Assembly: GCA_007118075.1 (NCBI GenBank)
Contig: SKSH01000169.1
Coordinates: 1-30,883 of the forward strand
Source: Halobacteriales archaeon
GTDB lineage: Archaea; Halobacteriota; Halobacteria; Halobacteriales; SKSH01
Reading direction: 5' to 3'
DNA: 30,883 nucleotides
The notes under the pieces: generated by a model
Databases searched by the model: none
What the model was told of the DNA's origin: nothing
The model's input: the letters and a program-made list of their open reading frames with translations, nothing else
Shown here: in pieces, positions 15,373 to 23,842 of the stretch
Layout of the letters: every line of letters starts with the position of its first letter
Numbering within the stretch: the first letter of the stretch is position 1
Translations under genes and position numbers: made by a program

Positions 15373-15954
15373 ATGAGTGAGGAGGAACACGCGCAGGCTA
15401 TCGTCTTAGACGTGCTCGCACATGGCCGAGCAGATGATGACCGTCCAGGCTATCAGCGTGAGCCGGTCTGTTATGCGGTCGGAACGGCCGATTTCCAGCT
15501 GTATGAGCTCATCTTCGAGGGACCACCTGGCGTCTCAATCGGTGATACGATCGATATCGAGCCGCTCAAGGCGATCGATGGGGCCATCTCCCGGGACCTC
15601 ATCGACTACGATGACCTCTCTTCTGGGGCGAAAAGCGAGATCGATTACGTCATCGAGGAGATCGTCGATGCGCACGAGACCCATTTCGTCGATTTCTTCA
15701 CCAACGCACAACCGGTTTCGTTGCGGTTGCACCAGCTCAACCTCCTCCCCGGTATCGGTGATAAGCTCCGCGATGGGATCCTCGATGCACGCAAACGCGG
15801 TCCGTTCAACAGCTTCGAAGATCTCGAGGCGAGAGTGAACGGCCTTCACGACCCTCGAAGCGTCATCCTCGAACGGGTCATGGAGGAGCTGACCGAATCG
15901 GAGATGAAGTACTATCTCTTCGTCGGTGAGGATGCGTTGTGGATCCGTCGCTAA
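15373..15954 (+). CDS. DUF655 family putative RNA/DNA-binding protein
   Basis: A 193-aa archaeal DUF655 protein. The N-terminal half is an acidic OB-like region (ICY-type strands: QAIVLDVLAHGRADD then EPVCYAVGTADFQLYELIF). The C-terminal half contains a helix-hairpin-helix-type segment LLPGIGDKLRDGILDARKRGPFNSFEDLEARV (about residues 125-157), which implies nucleic-acid binding. It is consistently found between rpo4 and ksgA in archaea, suggesting a link to ribosome biogenesis. Biochemical role unknown. Confidence 0.9.
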   Translation: MSEEEHAQAIVLDVLAHGRADDDRPGYQREPVCYAVGTADFQLYELIFEGPPGVSIGDTIDIEPLKAIDGAISRDLIDYDDLSSGAKSEIDYVIEEIVDAHETHFVDFFTNAQPVSLRLHQLNLLPGIGDKLRDGILDARKRGPFNSFEDLEARVNGLHDPRSVILERVMEELTESEMKYYLFVGEDALWIRR

Positions 15955-15956
15955 CC

Positions 15957-16790
15957 GTGACAGACGTCAGACGAGACCCAGATCGGTTGCTCTCTCGAGC
16001 CGGTGTCCGTGGCGATCCTAACCGCGATCAGCACTTCCTCATCGATGACCGTGTCCTCGATCGGATCGCCGCCTACGGTGGTGAGGCCATCGAAGCGGGC
16101 GATACCGTCCTCGAGATCGGTGCCGGAACCGGTGCGCTCACCGACCGACTGCTCCATCTCGCAGATCACGTGGTCGCCGTCGAGCTCGATGAGCTTCTCG
16201 CCGATTTCCTCGAACGAGAGTTTGCTGACGATATCGACGCTGGCCACCTCCAGATGATCTGCGGGGATGCCATCACCGTTGATCTACCGTCGTTCGATGC
16301 CGTCGTCGCTAACCTCCCCTATGGTCCAGCCAGTGAGATCATCTTCCGCCTGTTACCAGCCGGTGTTCCGATGGTGGTGATGGTGCAATGTGAGTTCGCA
16401 GAACGCCTCGGGGCAGCCCCCGGAACCTCCGAGTACGGCCGGTTGACCGTCACCGCTTGGTGGTATGCATCCGTCGAGCTCCTCGAGGTGATCCCACCAA
16501 CGGCATTCGAACCACCACCACCGGTCGAGAGCGCGGTCGTCCGTCTATCACCGACCGACCAACCGACCTCGGTCGATCCAACCCACTTTCAGGCCGTCGT
16601 CAGGGGGATATTCACCCAACGACGCAAGACGCTGCGTAACGCCATCCGAAACACCACCCATATCTCACACATCGAGGATGCATCCTCACTCATCGAAGAA
16701 CTCGATGAAGACCTCCTCCGCCGTCGTCCGGATTCGATCACCCCCGAGGAGTATGTCGAGATCGCCGAACTGGCCTCGAGATACACATGA
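15957..16790 (+). CDS. ksgA: 16S rRNA adenine-N6 dimethyltransferase KsgA/Dim1
   Basis: A 277-aa SAM-dependent enzyme that dimethylates two adjacent adenosines near the 3' end of 16S rRNA. Motifs: DQHFLID (24-30), SAM loop LEIGAGTGALT (52-62), acidic E76 in VAVELD, catalytic NLPY at 119-122, and the C-terminal rRNA-binding domain with FTQRRKTLRNAI. The start is GTG at 15957, two bases after the DUF655 stop; an in-frame GTG at 15939 overlapping DUF655 is the alternative. The stop overlaps the next methyltransferase (ATGA). Confidence 0.94.
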   Translation: MTDVRRDPDRLLSRAGVRGDPNRDQHFLIDDRVLDRIAAYGGEAIEAGDTVLEIGAGTGALTDRLLHLADHVVAVELDELLADFLEREFADDIDAGHLQMICGDAITVDLPSFDAVVANLPYGPASEIIFRLLPAGVPMVVMVQCEFAERLGAAPGTSEYGRLTVTAWWYASVELLEVIPPTAFEPPPPVESAVVRLSPTDQPTSVDPTHFQAVVRGIFTQRRKTLRNAIRNTTHISHIEDASSLIEELDEDLLRRRPDSITPEEYVEIAELASRYT

Positions 16791-17386
16791 GCGGCCCTAG
16801 CGACCCACGCCTTGAGACCCAGGTCTATCGACCCGCAGCGGACTCAACACTCCTCGTCGAGGCTGCCAAACAGGTCCTCGACCCCGGCTGGATCGTCGTC
16901 GACACGGGGACCGGTTCGGGGATCGTCGCAGACCGCCTCCAGCGTGAGGCAGCGGTACGAGCCATCGCCACGGATATCAATCCTCACGCCTGTGCAGCCG
17001 CCAGCCGCCGCGGTCTTGAGGTGGTCCGAGGTTCATTGCTCGATCCGATCGACGAGGCGAGCGTCGATGCGGCAGTGTTCAACCCACCGTACCTCCCAGC
17101 CGATGACCGACTCCCCGATGATTGGCTCGACCGAGCCACCACCGGCGGTCCGACGGGTATCGAACTCGTCTCCGACTGGATCGAGGATGTCCCACGGGTA
17201 CTCAAACCGGGTGGTGTCGCGGTCTGTCTGGTGAGCTCGCTCACCGATATCGACGAGGTGGTCGCCATCGCTGAAGCCACCGGACTCTCGGTGACCGAGC
17301 TCGCCGAACGACCGTTCCCGTTCGAACGGCTCGTCGCGTTGGCGCTCAACCCAGCGGAGCCATCAGCCGTCGATCAGCTCGCGTAA
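16787..17386 (+). CDS. HemK2/Mtq2-type release-factor glutamine methyltransferase
   Basis: A 199-aa class I methyltransferase. VYRPAADSTLLVEA (13-26) is the family's substrate-side signature, GTGSG (41-45) is the SAM loop, and NPPY (99-102) binds the amide to be methylated. The short length without an N-terminal PrmC domain matches the archaeal/eukaryal HemK2 (Mtq2) form that methylates the GGQ glutamine of aRF1, normally with Trm112 as partner; recent work also links the family to other substrates. ATG overlaps the ksgA stop by 4 nt. Its 3' end overlaps the opposite-strand gene at 17363 by 24 bp. Confidence 0.88.
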   Translation: MSGPSDPRLETQVYRPAADSTLLVEAAKQVLDPGWIVVDTGTGSGIVADRLQREAAVRAIATDINPHACAAASRRGLEVVRGSLLDPIDEASVDAAVFNPPYLPADDRLPDDWLDRATTGGPTGIELVSDWIEDVPRVLKPGGVAVCLVSSLTDIDEVVAIAEATGLSVTELAERPFPFERLVALALNPAEPSAVDQLA

Positions 17387-17752
17387 CGCCGAGAGATAGG
17401 CCGTACGAGGCAGCTGGTACATGCCTTCGATATCGAGTTCACCAGCAACGAAGTCCGTCGCCGTCTCGACCGCCAGCTCCTTGGCGGAATCGTACGATTT
17501 CGTCTCACCAATCCGCGCTGATACCTCGGGTTCGAGGATGAGCGTCACCATCCACCGACCCTCTGTCCCAGCAGCCGGTGCTGGACCAGCGTGGCGAAGA
17601 TCTTGTTCGCCCTCGCGGACGTAGATCGTGGGGAGACAGGCTGGAGGGAACTGTGACCCATCGAAGATATCCGGGCGGAACACGAGGATGAGGCGGTCGC
17701 CATCGACCTGATCCCATACCGACCAATCTGCAGGAAGATCAGCGAGTGCCAT
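17363..17752 (-). CDS. DUF5820-like haloarchaeal protein
   Basis: A 129-aa soluble protein. The pattern W-S-V-W-D-x-x-D-G-D-R-L-I-L-V-F-R-P-D-I-F-D-G, PACLPTIYVREG, and the C-terminal DFVAGELDIEGMYQLPRTAYL agrees with my memory of the haloarchaeal DUF5820 family, of unknown function. It has no cysteine cluster, membrane helix or catalytic signature that I recognise. It starts at ATG 17752 in a divergent region shared with the rhodanese/MBL gene and has an AT-rich GCTAAAC element about 28 nt upstream. Confidence 0.7.
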   Translation of the reverse strand: MALADLPADWSVWDQVDGDRLILVFRPDIFDGSQFPPACLPTIYVREGEQDLRHAGPAPAAGTEGRWMVTLILEPEVSARIGETKSYDSAKELAVETATDFVAGELDIEGMYQLPRTAYLSALRELIDG

Positions 17753-17802
17753 CTATCTCACTCAAAGCAGCCACACCGGTTTAGCCTCCCTGTTCGCAAA
17801 CG

Positions 17803-17814
17803 ACCATTGATGGT
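17803..17814. repeat. Short inverted repeat in divergent promoter
   Basis: ACCAT-TG-ATGGT, two perfect 5-bp arms, in the 92-bp region between the DUF5820-like gene and the rhodanese/MBL gene, directly overlapping the start of the latter's TTAAG box. It could be an operator; short enough to occur by chance. Confidence 0.3.
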
Positions 17815-17818
17815 TAAG
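17814..17818 (+). promoter_or_regulatory. TATA-like box of rhodanese/MBL gene
   Basis: TTAAG within GGTTAAGTG about 29 nt before ATG 17845. Confidence 0.4.
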
Positions 17819-17844
17819 TGACCGACGTCTAAGAAACCACCATC

Positions 17845-18984
17845 ATGGTCACTGCGTTGCCCCCACATCGATTCCGTGAGCTACTCGCCGAGGCACCACC
17901 TCCTCCGCTCATCGACACGCGCCCGGCCACCGATTTCGACGCCTGGCACATCCCCGGTGCAATCAACATCCCGACGAATCCTGATCAACCACTCGACCGA
18001 GAGGCACTCGATGCGGCGGTCCCCGAGGCAGCCGAACAGGTACTCACCGTCTGTGCATGGGGGATCTCTTCGTTCGATGTCGCCGAACAACTCGAGGAGC
18101 TCGGCCATCCGGAGGTAGCGGTCCTCAGTGACGGGATGGTCGCCTGGTCGAAGGTCTACGATATCGTCGACATCGAGGTCGTGGCTGGGGTATCGATCTA
18201 CCAACTACAGCGGCTGGCGAAGGGCTGTCTGGGGTACCTCGTCGGTTGCGATGACACCGGTGAGGCGATCGCGATCGATACGCCGATTCACCTCGAGGCG
18301 ATCGAGCGCACCATCGAGGATGAGGACCTCGACCTCGTTGGCGTCGTCGATACACACATCCATGCCGATCACATCGCTGGCGGGCCGACCCTCGCCGACG
18401 AACATGACGTCCCCTATTATATCGGTACCCGAGCGATCGATCGCGGCTTCGAATATGACCATGTCCCCCTCGCCGATGGTGAGACCCTCGATGTCGGCGA
18501 GCACACCCTCAGCGTCTGTCATACTCCCGGGCATACCACCGAGATGATCAGCCTCGTCCTCGAGGATGATGCCCTGATCTTCACCGCCGATACCCTCTTC
18601 GTCGATGGTGTCGGCCGAACCGAACTCGAGGAGACGATGGATCCCACCACGCAGACACGCGACCTCTATCGGTCACTCATGGATGTGCTCTTCGAGCGTG
18701 CCCCGGATGCGAACATCCTGCCGGGACACTTCGATCCCGGTGGATCCGAGCTCATCGCCCCCACCACCCCAATCATCGCCACCCTCGCCGAGGTGCGTGA
18801 CCGACTCGAACCCATCCTCACCGAGGAGGACTCCTTCGTCGAGCACGTCATGCAAGCGAAGGGTGAACGTCCACCCAACTACCGAGCCATCATCCAAGTC
18901 AACCGCGGGCGGGGTCGACCACCCGGACGAGAGGTCATCAGCCAACTCGAACTCGGCCCGAATCGCTGTGCGGTGGCGGGGTGA
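17845..18984 (+). CDS. Rhodanese / metallo-beta-lactamase fusion (persulfide dioxygenase-like)
   Basis: A 379-aa two-domain protein. Residues 1-110 form a rhodanese domain (LIDTRPATDFDAWHIPGAINIP; active-site Cys70 in the loop TVCAWGISS). Residues 111-379 form an MBL-fold hydrolase with HIHADH (171-176), HTPGH (226-230), TADTLFVDGVGRTEL and LPGHFDPGG, the metal-ligand set of ETHE1-like persulfide dioxygenases and glyoxalase II relatives. A combination of sulfurtransferase and dioxygenase suggests oxidation or detoxification of persulfide sulfur in the cytoplasm. The rhodanese comes first here, whereas in many bacterial fusions it follows the MBL domain. The YegP-like gene begins 5 nt downstream. 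Confidence 0.88.
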   Translation: MVTALPPHRFRELLAEAPPPPLIDTRPATDFDAWHIPGAINIPTNPDQPLDREALDAAVPEAAEQVLTVCAWGISSFDVAEQLEELGHPEVAVLSDGMVAWSKVYDIVDIEVVAGVSIYQLQRLAKGCLGYLVGCDDTGEAIAIDTPIHLEAIERTIEDEDLDLVGVVDTHIHADHIAGGPTLADEHDVPYYIGTRAIDRGFEYDHVPLADGETLDVGEHTLSVCHTPGHTTEMISLVLEDDALIFTADTLFVDGVGRTELEETMDPTTQTRDLYRSLMDVLFERAPDANILPGHFDPGGSELIAPTTPIIATLAEVRDRLEPILTEEDSFVEHVMQAKGERPPNYRAIIQVNRGRGRPPGREVISQLELGPNRCAVAG

Positions 18985-18989
18985 TCACG

Positions 18990-19367
18990 ATGTCGACGCC
19001 AACCATCCAACGATACCAGGACATCGATCAAGAATGGCGGTGGCGCCTGCTCGGTTCGGATGGCCATCCACTCGCGGATGGAACGATCGCATTCGCCGAT
19101 GGTTCGGCCCTCGGCGACCATCTCGACTGGCTCCGGGGTGCCATCTTGTCGGCAACCATCGTCACCGATCCCGATGCAGTACCCTCGAGCCCGACGATCG
19201 TCATCCACGAAGGCACCGATGACGAGTGGCGCTGGCGGTTCGAGGCGGATGCTGACCACGTCGCTGACTCTGGGGAGGGGTACGCCACCGTCGAGGCAGC
19301 CATCGAGGCCGCCGAACGAACGCAATCGGCCATCACCAACGCAACGATCTCCACATGGAACGGGTAG
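18990..19367 (+). CDS. YegP/DUF1508 (HVO_2922-like) tandem-repeat protein
   Basis: A 125-aa acidic protein with two copies of the DUF1508 unit: repeat 1 around DQEWRWRLLGSDGHPLAD (residues about 11-55), repeat 2 around DDEWRWRFEADADHVADSGEGY (about 71-115). This is the haloarchaeal YegP-like family, small dimeric beta/alpha proteins of unknown function. ATG 18990 is 5 nt after the MBL stop, so the two are probably co-transcribed; a GTG overlapping that stop (18981) is an alternative start. Confidence 0.85.
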   Translation: MSTPTIQRYQDIDQEWRWRLLGSDGHPLADGTIAFADGSALGDHLDWLRGAILSATIVTDPDAVPSSPTIVIHEGTDDEWRWRFEADADHVADSGEGYATVEAAIEAAERTQSAITNATISTWNG

Positions 19368-19373
19368 CCGAAC

Positions 19374-19380
19374 GTTTAAT
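19374..19380 (+). promoter_or_regulatory. TATA-like box of carboxylase operon
   Basis: GTTTAAT lies about 60 nt before the pccB ATG at 19441, directly after the YegP-like stop. With a start point about 25 nt downstream this gives a leader of roughly 35 nt, so unlike most genes here the message would not be leaderless. Confidence 0.4.
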
Positions 19381-19440
19381 TCTCCGCTGCGTGTTGGTCC
19401 GCCAGATGGCGAATCGACGGGGGCAATACCCGTGACCTCG

Positions 19441-20988
19441 ATGGACGACCGACTAGACGAGCTCGAAGAGCTCCGCGAACAGGCACAACTCGGTGGCGGC
19501 GAAGAGCGCATCCAGCGCCAGCACGACAAGGGTAAACTCACCGCCAGAGAGCGCATCGAGTATCTCCTCGATGAGGGTACCTTCACCGAGTTCGACCAGC
19601 TGCGCACCCATCACGCCGAGGCGTTCGACATGCCCGAGCGCAAGATCCCCGGTGACGGTGTCGTCACCGGCTACGGTGAGATCGATGGCCGCACCGTCTT
19701 CCTCTTTGCACATGATTTCACCGTCTTCGGTGGCTCACTCGGCAAGGTCTTCGCCGAGAAGGTCTGCAAGATCATGGATACGGCGATGGAGGTCGGCGCG
19801 CCGGTCATCGGCCTGAACGACTCGGCCGGTGCCCGCATCCAGGAGGGGGTCGACAGCCTCGCCGGCTATGCAGACATCTTCCATCGAAACCAGCGAGCCA
19901 GCGGTGTCATCCCACAACTATCCGCGATCATGGGTCCGTGCGCCGGTGGTGCGGTCTACTCTCCATCGATCACCGATTTCATCCTCATGACCGAGGGAAG
20001 CAGCTACATGTACATCACCGGTCCGGGGGTGACCGAGACGGTCACCGGCGAGTCGGTGACCCACGAGGAGCTCGGTGGCGCCAGCGTGCACACCGGGACC
20101 ACCGGCATCGCCCAATTCGCCGGGCAATCCGATGAGGACGTCCTCAACCAGCTGCGACTCCTGCTCTCGTATCTCCCACAGAACAACCTCGAGACCCCAC
20201 CGCGGGTCGACCCACCCGGTGATGATCCCACCCGGCAGGTGGATGCCATCCGCGAGATCATGCCAGAGCATCCACAAAAACCCTATGACGTCAAGGACGT
20301 CATCGAGCCGATCGTCGATGTTGATTCCTTCTTCGAGGTCGGTTCGGTCTTCGCTCAGAACCTCGTCGTCGGGTTCGCCCGGATGGATGGTCGGACCGTC
20401 GGGGTCGTCGGAAACCAGCCACGGGTCAACGCCGGCACGCTCACGGTCGATGCGTCGATCAAGGGCGCACGATTCGTACGGTTTTGTGATGCGTTCAACA
20501 TCCCGATTGTCACCTTCGTTGACGTACCAGGGTACATGCCCGGTACTGAACAGGAACACCGCGGTATCATCCGACACGGTGCGAAGCTGTTGTATGCCTA
20601 CTCTGAGGCGACCGTTCCATTGTTGACCATCGTCCTTCGCAAGGCATACGGTGGGGCGTACTGCGTGATGTCCTCAAAGCACATCGGCGGTGACGTCAAC
20701 TACGCCTGGCCCACTGCAGAGATCGCCGTCATGGGCCCACGAGGGGCGGTGAACGTCCTCTATCGCCGCGAACTCGAGGCGGCTGACGACCCAGAGGAAC
20801 TTCGCCAGCGACTCATCGATGAGTACCGCGAGGAGTTCGCCAACCCGTACATCGCAACCGACCGTGGATACCTCGATGACGTGATCGAACCGGCGGCCAC
20901 GCGAGCGCGACTCATCGATGACCTGGAGATGCTCGAGCGAAAACGCGAACCGCAGGCACAACGAAAGCATGGCAACATCCCACTCTGA
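19441..20988 (+). CDS. pccB: Acyl-CoA (propionyl-CoA) carboxylase carboxyltransferase beta subunit
   Basis: A 515-aa biotin-dependent carboxyltransferase. It transfers CO2 from carboxybiotin to acyl-CoA; propionyl-CoA to methylmalonyl-CoA is the usual reaction in haloarchaea. The N-terminal crotonase fold contains the acyl-CoA oxyanion motif GPCAGGAVYSP (165-175), the C-terminal one the biotin oxyanion region RKAYGGAY (400-407). The residue after it, Cys408, replaces the Asp of known propionyl-CoA carboxylases and the Ile of acetyl-CoA-preferring enzymes. A large upstream extension of the frame is discarded as shadow of the YegP-like gene; ATG 19441 gives MDDRLDELEELREQAQLGGG, the expected N-terminus. 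It overlaps the next small gene by 20 bp. Confidence 0.93.
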   Translation: MDDRLDELEELREQAQLGGGEERIQRQHDKGKLTARERIEYLLDEGTFTEFDQLRTHHAEAFDMPERKIPGDGVVTGYGEIDGRTVFLFAHDFTVFGGSLGKVFAEKVCKIMDTAMEVGAPVIGLNDSAGARIQEGVDSLAGYADIFHRNQRASGVIPQLSAIMGPCAGGAVYSPSITDFILMTEGSSYMYITGPGVTETVTGESVTHEELGGASVHTGTTGIAQFAGQSDEDVLNQLRLLLSYLPQNNLETPPRVDPPGDDPTRQVDAIREIMPEHPQKPYDVKDVIEPIVDVDSFFEVGSVFAQNLVVGFARMDGRTVGVVGNQPRVNAGTLTVDASIKGARFVRFCDAFNIPIVTFVDVPGYMPGTEQEHRGIIRHGAKLLYAYSEATVPLLTIVLRKAYGGAYCVMSSKHIGGDVNYAWPTAEIAVMGPRGAVNVLYRRELEAADDPEELRQRLIDEYREEFANPYIATDRGYLDDVIEPAATRARLIDDLEMLERKREPQAQRKHGNIPL

Positions 20989-21223
20989 TCGCGATCGTCA
21001 GCGATCGGTCGATATCTCCCCCACCGCGAGCGAAGACGAGGCAGCAGCCATCATGGTTGCGATCGAACAGGTGCTCACCGAGTCCGATACGACCGATGAA
21101 CCAGATACCTTCGATCCCTGGATCAGAGCCCTGCGATTCGAGTCGGTCGCCGACTTCCGTGGCCGTCCCTCACCGGATGCCCCCAGCGACCCGTGGATCG
21201 CCATGGGTCGGAATCGACGCTAA
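20969..21223 (+). CDS. pccX: Small carboxylase subunit, PccX/AccE-like
   Basis: An 84-aa acidic protein starting inside the 3' end of pccB (20-bp overlap). It has the epsilon-subunit pattern SEDEAAAIMVAIEQVL (one helix, about residues 20-36) followed by a low-complexity acidic linker and a Trp-containing C-terminus DPWIRALRFESV...DPWIAMGRNRR. This resembles the small third subunit PccX required by haloarchaeal propionyl-CoA carboxylase and the actinobacterial AccE proteins. It probably bridges carboxyltransferase and biotin carboxylase subunits. Its stop codon is interlocked with that of the convergent RND gene (CTAA at 21220-21223). Confidence 0.75.
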   Translation: MATSHSDRDRQRSVDISPTASEDEAAAIMVAIEQVLTESDTTDEPDTFDPWIRALRFESVADFRGRPSPDAPSDPWIAMGRNRR

Positions 21224-23757
21224 CTACCCTTTCTCAGCCGAGCAGCGATCCGTTCACGCAGGATGAACAATGCCGGTAACACGGTGATACACGCGATGAA
21301 GGCGAGGCCGATCGCCGTGGCCGTCACGAGGCCGAAGCGGCGGATCGGTGGTGCCAGGGAGAAGGCAAGCACCGCAAAGCCGGAGGCCGTCGTGAGTGCA
21401 CTTCCCAACAAGGCACCACCGGTCCCGGTGATGCTTGCTTCGAGTGCCTCGGTCAGTGACGCACGATGCTCGAGTTCGGTCGTGATTCGTTCACTGAGGT
21501 GGATGCTGTAGTCTACACCGAGACCGATCGCCAATCCGGTGATGACGGCCGTCTCGCTGTTGTACGGGATCTCGAGTAGGGCCATCACCCCCAACAGGAC
21601 TGCCAGTGCGACCAACACTGGAGACAGCGTGATCGCCCCGAGGTCGAGGCGGCCGTGTCGCACAAAGTAGAGCATCGTCAGGAAGCCGAGTATCACGAAG
21701 AAAGTGATGACGAACGCCTGGATGAGCGTATCCAAGAGTGCATCCTGGATGAGGGCACTGATGACGCGATCGCCGGTGGCGACCGCCGTGACACCGGTCC
21801 GTTCCGTGATCGCATCGGCGACCACCTGGGTATCACTCGATACCGCCTGTGCGGAGGCATCACCACGGACGGCGATGAGCAGCCGGAGCGACTCGTACGT
21901 ACCATCCGGACTGCGATGGATCACCGAGCTTGCAACCTCGCTATCGGCCTCGTAGAGGACATCGTACAATCCGGTGACATCCTCATTCGGGATCCCGTCA
22001 CCGGTGGTGTCGCGCTCATCGAGGGCGGTCTGGACCGAGGGATATTGGTCGGCCAATGCGGTGATCACGGTAAGTGGCCCTTGGATCGATGGTTGTCCAT
22101 CTGCACCGAGGACGATCGCACCGTCACCACCGGGAAGATCAGCCAGCGAAGCCAGCATCTCGGGATCGGCGATCCCATCGCGTATCAGTACCTGCGAACG
22201 GCTTCGCTCATCGGAACCAGCGAACCGCTCGGCGAGATAGGCGCTGTCATCGGCGACGGTGTACGTCCCGACCGCGAACGGACCCGGGAGCGATTTCGCC
22301 CATTCCGGTGCGTCCTGTGGGAGGAAATCAGCCTCGTTGAACTCCGTATCGATACCGGCTGCACCGACGACCCCACCGACGGTGAGCAAGAAGGCAAGAG
22401 CGATGACGAGCAGGGGTGCACGGCTGACCACCGAGACGACACCAGTGAGCACCCGGTTGAGTACACCCGTTCCAATGCCGAACGCTGCTGGTTGCTTTCC
22501 GGTCTCATCTCGGTACGTATCGACCTCCACCTTGACCGCCGGGATGAGTATTCCGAACACCGCAAACGTGGCGAAGATACCGAGTCCAGAGAGGAGTGCA
22601 AAATCACGCACCGCTGCCAGCGGGCTGACGTAGTTCGAGAGGAAGCCGACCCCGGTTGAGATGGTCGCCGCAGCGAGGGCGAGGATGACCCCACCGAGGG
22701 CGATGGTCATCGCCCAGCGGATCCGCTCGCTCTCATCGGGGATGATACCGTCATCGAGCCGGCCGGCTCGAGCCTCTCGGTATCGCATGAACACATGGAG
22801 TGCATAGTCGATGGATAGTCCGATCAACAAGAACGGGACCGCGATGAGCAACTGGCTCATCGGGATCGACAGCCAACCCATGATCCCACCTAACCAGACC
22901 ATCACGACACCGATACCACCGAGGGCGATGAGAATATCGGTTGGATCTCGATACGCGACACCGAGGATGCCGAGTACGAGGATGAGGGCGACCGGGGTGA
23001 TCACGATGAAGCTGTCACCGGTGGCTGCCGAGCTCGCCGCATCGACGATCCCCTGGCCGAATACGAAGCCATCATCGAATCGGTCGTGAAACCGCTTTTC
23101 GATGCCACGCTGTGCGGAGAATGCTGCGGTCGGTTGGGCATCCGGTCCACCGTCATCGAGGTGTCCGATGAGGGTCACTCGAGCATCCGATGTGGGAGAT
23201 CCGTCGACTTGATCTGTTGGCAGGAATCGAGCAGGATCGATGGTACTGACCGCCACGTCACCGACCAATACCGCTTGAGTGAGCTCAGATACCGCTTGGT
23301 CATCGAGGTCAGCTAATGCGGCACGTTGTTCAGCGACGGTTGGTTCTGACTCCGCATCAGATGATGCTGCCTGGTATGCAGCAGTACCCACGATGTTTTC
23401 AAAGCCGATGATCGGTGACTCACCAATGAGGGTGTCAGCAATCGTCGGATCATCGAGCAGCTCCTCTTGGAACTCGAGTGCCTCGAGCAGACTGTCGCGG
23501 TCGAGCACATTCCCATCTGGTTCACGGACGACCACCTGTGTGATGACCGTCTCATCTGCACCGTAGGTTGCGCGTATCTCCGCAAGTGCCTCCGTCGCTG
23601 GGTCGTCGACCTCGAACTCTCCGATTCCACCATCCTCGATGTCGCCGACGGCGATGCCGGCGCCCATCACGATCGTCGCGAGTAACATCAGGATGATGAC
23701 CAACCTCGAGTGATGGCTCAAGACCGCTGCATACCTGTTTCCGATGTGCGATTTCAT
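21220..23757 (-). CDS. RND/MMPL-family membrane exporter
   Basis: An 845-aa protein with two halves, each a transmembrane helix, an extracytoplasmic domain, then a five-helix bundle, about 12 helices in total. Helix 1 is at about residues 17-38. The paired signatures GLSIDYALHVFMRYRE and GLGVDYSIHLSERI are the intramembrane motif of the RND superfamily (MMPL/SSD-like group). Archaeal relatives are thought to move lipids, hopanoids/carotenoids or other hydrophobic compounds by proton or sodium gradient; the substrate here is unknown. No periplasmic adaptor gene is seen. It lies inverted between the carboxylase subunit genes and is divergent from pccA. Confidence 0.9.
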   Translation of the reverse strand: MKSHIGNRYAAVLSHHSRLVIILMLLATIVMGAGIAVGDIEDGGIGEFEVDDPATEALAEIRATYGADETVITQVVVREPDGNVLDRDSLLEALEFQEELLDDPTIADTLIGESPIIGFENIVGTAAYQAASSDAESEPTVAEQRAALADLDDQAVSELTQAVLVGDVAVSTIDPARFLPTDQVDGSPTSDARVTLIGHLDDGGPDAQPTAAFSAQRGIEKRFHDRFDDGFVFGQGIVDAASSAATGDSFIVITPVALILVLGILGVAYRDPTDILIALGGIGVVMVWLGGIMGWLSIPMSQLLIAVPFLLIGLSIDYALHVFMRYREARAGRLDDGIIPDESERIRWAMTIALGGVILALAAATISTGVGFLSNYVSPLAAVRDFALLSGLGIFATFAVFGILIPAVKVEVDTYRDETGKQPAAFGIGTGVLNRVLTGVVSVVSRAPLLVIALAFLLTVGGVVGAAGIDTEFNEADFLPQDAPEWAKSLPGPFAVGTYTVADDSAYLAERFAGSDERSRSQVLIRDGIADPEMLASLADLPGGDGAIVLGADGQPSIQGPLTVITALADQYPSVQTALDERDTTGDGIPNEDVTGLYDVLYEADSEVASSVIHRSPDGTYESLRLLIAVRGDASAQAVSSDTQVVADAITERTGVTAVATGDRVISALIQDALLDTLIQAFVITFFVILGFLTMLYFVRHGRLDLGAITLSPVLVALAVLLGVMALLEIPYNSETAVITGLAIGLGVDYSIHLSERITTELEHRASLTEALEASITGTGGALLGSALTTASGFAVLAFSLAPPIRRFGLVTATAIGLAFIACITVLPALFILRERIAARLRKGS

Positions 23758-23824
23758 TCGTCAGTGTGGACGTGATCCGATGATCGATTCGACTCAACTA
23801 GGCAGTTGCCAGCTATGTGCTTGA

Positions 23825-23842
23825 ACCCTCACTAGTCAGGGT
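23825..23842. promoter_or_regulatory. Near-palindrome in the RND/pccA divergent region (operator candidate)
   Basis: ACCCTCACTAGTCAGGGT reads almost the same on both strands: 16 of 18 positions are palindromic, with a perfect ACTAGT centre and ACCCT/AGGGT ends. It lies 83 bp upstream of the pccA ATG (23923) and about 68 bp upstream of the RND start (23757) in a 165-bp intergenic region. The dyad length suits a dimeric helix-turn-helix regulator. Confidence 0.5.

Noticed and set aside
19060..19440. 127-residue N-terminal extension of the pccB frame
   Set aside because: The segment is the Arg/Ser/Pro-rich shadow of the YegP-like gene in another frame, and the canonical N-terminus begins at 19441.
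19918..20577. 219-aa open frame on the minus strand opposite pccB
   Set aside because: Antisense shadow of a fully intact carboxyltransferase; Asp/Gly/His-rich composition mirrors the sense codons.
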